Origin: Verrucomicrobiales bacterium
GTDB taxonomy: Bacteria; Verrucomicrobiota; Verrucomicrobiia; Verrucomicrobiales; Akkermansiaceae
Assembly: GCA_002729295.1 (NCBI GenBank)
Contig: PBTU01000167.1
Location: 1 to 15,592 of the forward strand
DNA: 15,592 nucleotides
Reading direction: 5' to 3'
In this document: in pieces, positions 14,088 to 15,592 of the stretch
Layout of the letters: every line of letters starts with the position of its first letter
Position numbering within the stretch: position 1 is the stretch's first letter
Notes under the pieces: model-generated
Seen by the model: the letters and a program-made list of their open reading frames with translations, nothing else
Told to the model about the DNA's origin: nothing
Database searches by the model: none
Translations under genes and position numbers: made by a program

Positions 14088-14115
14088 AATGTAGGTTGGA
14101 ATTTGGATTTGCCAA
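14088..14115 (-). promoter_or_regulatory. Possible promoter of the SUMF1 gene, near-leaderless
   Basis: On the minus strand, TTGGCA (14115-14110), a 16-nt spacer and TACATT (14093-14088). Each matches the sigma-70 consensus at four of six positions or better. The expected start point is near 14081, only about 2 nt before the ATG at 14079, which would give an almost leaderless mRNA. It also supports this start over the upstream Met. Confidence 0.35.
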
Positions 14116-14400
14116 GATTTTGAGAGAGGGAGATATTGATGTTCTCAAGATGAGAGGGTGAATGGGGAGCTTAGATCTTGATCGCCGTAGTTCGGCTAAA
14201 TTGAATCGGGTGATTCGACGGTGTAGGATCGATATCCTTGTGCGATTTATGGAGCGCAACCTGCGATGACTACGGATTCAGGATTTGTCGCATCGTATGG
14301 GAGGACGACACCCATTGATCCCCAAGGCACGTTGAAGATTGATGCTTAGATTGGGGTGCTCGTATAGGTGCCCTTGTCGAGGAAGCGGTAAAATCGAAAG

Positions 14401-14437
14401 AAAAGCTTCAGGTGCAAAGATTCACCTGAAGCTTTTT
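14401..14437. terminator. Strong bidirectional terminator
   Basis: AAAAGCTTCAGGTG (14401-14414) pairs perfectly over 14 bp with CACCTGAAGCTTTT (14423-14436) around an 8-base loop. The A/T ends of the stem give a U-tract in either direction. It lies 23 nt beyond the stop of the minus-strand TIM-barrel gene, which it most likely serves. Confidence 0.85.
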
Positions 14438-14459
14438 AAGTTGGGAATTCTGAGGGCTT

Positions 14460-15320
14460 TTAGTCGTTGAAGGTCAGGTCGCGGAATTCGTTGGCGGCGG
14501 CGGAGACGGCGCGTTCGATGGGGAGACGCTCGGTGGAGGAGCCGGTCCAGAAGCCGTGGCCGCTGGTGTTGTCCAGGATGTATTGCGCGTCGGAAGGAGT
14601 CTCCATGGCGGCGCCGTGGGCGACGAGGAGAGTGTCGGGGCTGAGTTCACGGCACTTTTGGTAAACCTTCTCGGTTTGCTCGGCGGTCTCTTCGATGGTC
14701 ATGCCGTTGTCGTAGCCTTTGATGCCGCCTTTGGTGGTGCCGGCGTGGTAGCAGAAGATGTGCGGCTTGGCTTGTTCGCAGATGGCGTAGGAATCTTCTT
14801 CGGTGAAGGCGAGTCCCACGGAGACCATGTCCATTTTCTCTTTGGCGAGGATGAGCATGTCGATTTCGTTTTGGAGAGTGATGCCGGCGGAGGTCATGAC
14901 CTTGAAAATCTCAGAGTCGTGATCGATGTAGGAGATGGACGGTCCGATGTTGGAGACGGACTGCACGCCCATATCTTTGCACTGTTGGAGAACCATGCGC
15001 ATATCCTTGAGTGGATCGTTGGCATTGAGGCAGGCACAGACGAAGGATTTCCCTTCGAGTGCGGGCATGATGTCCTCGCGGGTGTAGTCGAGGGTCTGCT
15101 TGTTGGAGTCGAGGATGGGCCACATCATGGACATGGTGCCCATGCCATTCGAGCGGAGCCGTGCGCCGGAAAAGGTGTTGATGCAATCGGAGCCAGCGGC
15201 TTCTTGAAGCTTGGCAACGAGTCCTGATCCCGCGGAGGAGATCATGATGGGGATACGGGCCTCAACCTTGGCTTGAAGGTTGGCTAGGATCTGCTGGGTG
15301 GTGATGCGTTTTGTGATCAT
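14460..15320 (-). CDS. Phosphoenolpyruvate hydrolase-family TIM-barrel protein
   Basis: A 286-residue cytoplasmic TIM-barrel protein of the PEP_hydrolase family (PF09370), recognised from its order of motifs: I-S-S-A-G-S-G-L-V-A-K-L-Q-E (27-40), the following N-T-F-S-G-A-R-L-R (48-56) with G-M-G-T-M-S, G-V-Q-S-V-S-N-I-G-P-S (118-128), I-F-C-Y-H-A-G-T-T-K-G-G (188-199), T-L-L-V-A-H-G-A-A (230-238), and the C-terminal G-F-W-T-G-S-S-T-E-R-L-P-I-E (256-269). The family is shared with the C-terminal half of the Tm-1-like proteins; members have been linked to PEP hydrolysis, but activity is poorly established, so the name is used as a family label. The start ATG overlaps the stop of the upstream alpha/beta-hydrolase frame as ATGA, implying translational coupling. 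No SD. A strong terminator follows. Confidence 0.85.
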   Translation of the reverse strand: MITKRITTQQILANLQAKVEARIPIMISSAGSGLVAKLQEAAGSDCINTFSGARLRSNGMGTMSMMWPILDSNKQTLDYTREDIMPALEGKSFVCACLNANDPLKDMRMVLQQCKDMGVQSVSNIGPSISYIDHDSEIFKVMTSAGITLQNEIDMLILAKEKMDMVSVGLAFTEEDSYAICEQAKPHIFCYHAGTTKGGIKGYDNGMTIEETAEQTEKVYQKCRELSPDTLLVAHGAAMETPSDAQYILDNTSGHGFWTGSSTERLPIERAVSAAANEFRDLTFND

Positions 15321-15592
15321 AGGAATTGGCTGATTTGTTTGTTTAGTTCGAGATGGGATGATTCAGGTTCGTGGTAGCGCGCCGGAAGGATGGCGCCCTG
15401 GATATTGGGAAGGATGTCGCTGATGGCATCGGCGACCTCTTAAGGGTGAAGGTCTTCGCGCGGACTGGAAAGCACAAGTGAGGGGGCGGTGATTTTTTTT
15501 AGCGAATCGAGCGATTCGAAGGGACTGTCGCTCCAGACGCGGAGTGCCGTCGGCCAATCCGAGAGTTTGATAGGTGATCATTTCAATCGGGG
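15317..15592 (-). pseudogene. Damaged alpha/beta hydrolase, C-terminal part (runs off the window)
   Basis: The minus strand reads D-W-P-T-A-L-R-V-W-S-D-S-P-F-E-S-L, then L-K-K-I-T-A-P-S-L-V-L-S-S-P-R-E-D-L-H-P, an in-frame TAA (15442-15440), then E-V-A-D-A-I-S-D-I-L-P-N, G-A-I-L-P-A, and finally L-N-K-Q-I-S-Q-F-L, ending at TGA 15319-15317. The pattern I-x-A-P-S-L-V-L-x-S, D-x-H-P, and the final helix I-x-x-F-L is the C-terminus of an alpha/beta hydrolase, with D in S-S-P-R-E-D at the usual acid position. A TGA in this frame at 15580-15578 while P-I-E-M-I-T-Y-Q reads in another frame suggests a frameshift between about 15578 and 15560. Its stop overlaps the TIM-barrel start by ATGA, so it was once an operon partner. 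The catalytic serine and histidine regions are outside or ambiguous. Confidence 0.7.

Larger units (their letters stand above)
14080..14459. other. Intergenic stretch with promoter, terminator and no firm gene
   Basis: About 380 bp between the SUMF1 gene and the TIM-barrel gene. It holds the possible SUMF1 promoter and a bidirectional terminator. A plus-strand frame 14266-14349 (27 residues: M-T-T-D-S-G-F-V-A-S-Y-G-R-T-T-P-I-D-P-Q...) ends ahead of the terminator and could be the tail of a decayed gene, but it has no SD, signal or family resemblance. Nothing else recognised. Confidence 0.5.

Noticed and set aside
14080..14259. Sixty-residue N-terminal extension of the SUMF1 protein
   Set aside because: It is arginine/serine-rich without a signal or domain, while a good signal peptide begins at the internal Met encoded at 14079.
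14266..14349. 27-residue plus-strand frame before the bidirectional terminator
   Set aside because: Too short, no initiation signal and no recognised relative; kept only as a remark in the intergenic entry.
14556..15227. 223-residue plus-strand frame opposite the TIM-barrel gene
   Set aside because: Long only because the real gene's codon use avoids stops on the other strand; the product is low-complexity G/V/D/H-rich with no domain.
15363..15581. 72-residue minus-strand frame at the right edge
   Set aside because: Most of it is arginine/proline-rich and out of frame with the alpha/beta-hydrolase signal; only its first few residues may belong to the hydrolase upstream of a frameshift.

Overview
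This looks like a chromosomal segment of a Verrucomicrobiota-type bacterium. A planctomycete is a weaker alternative. The grounds are a secreted arylsulfatase with a C-terminal extension, a secreted PQQ-like beta-propeller beginning with a W-P-Q-W-R-G-P motif, a secreted SUMF1-domain protein, a periplasmic YHS protein, and start codons that almost all lack a Shine-Dalgarno sequence. This assignment is inferred from gene content; there is no rRNA or other marker to confirm it. I see no tRNA, rRNA, CRISPR array, insertion sequence or prophage gene.

Layout. At 1-81 (minus) is the signal-peptide start of a secreted protein that continues outside the window. After about 390 bp with no convincing gene comes a 42-residue membrane peptide (473-601, minus), then a strong terminator and efp (688-1248, minus). 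Upstream of efp are an LprI-like secreted protein and a small membrane-anchored protein. From the divergent gap at 2093-2143 a plus-strand block runs to about 7275: an IscS/NifS-type cysteine desulfurase, a membrane-anchored helical protein, an ABC ATPase and a large multi-pass ABC permease (the last three with 0-nt and 4-nt junctions), then a small DUF2103-like protein ending in a probable terminator.

The plus block converges on a minus-strand block: tspO, arylsulfatase and PQQ-like beta-propeller, preceded by a damaged sugar-phosphate isomerase/epimerase-like gene (11395-11871) that has lost its N-terminal half and carries an in-frame amber. Around 11870 this relic meets, 5' end to 5' end, a plus-strand frame that also seems to lack its start, which suggests a rearrangement junction. 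A plus-strand YHS protein follows, with a possible 33-residue ORF in front and a clear terminator behind. Then come, on the minus strand, a secreted SUMF1-domain protein, a bidirectional terminator, a phosphoenolpyruvate-hydrolase-family TIM barrel, and upstream of it the damaged C-terminus of an alpha/beta hydrolase (premature TAA and an apparent frameshift) overlapping the TIM-barrel start by ATGA.

How they fit together. The 3381-6940 genes form the most system-like unit: an ABC exporter or membrane-remodelling ATPase/permease pair translationally linked to a membrane-anchored helical accessory protein of unknown role. The sulfatase and secreted propeller belong to the polysaccharide-degrading and secreted repertoire typical of this phylum. 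The SUMF1-domain protein lacks the cysteine pair needed to mature the sulfatase. I found no clearly new defence or mobile system. The most interesting points are the exporter trio, the degenerate tandem YHS protein, the two genes with single nonsense codons in otherwise intact frames, and the alternative hairpins at the sulfatase start.
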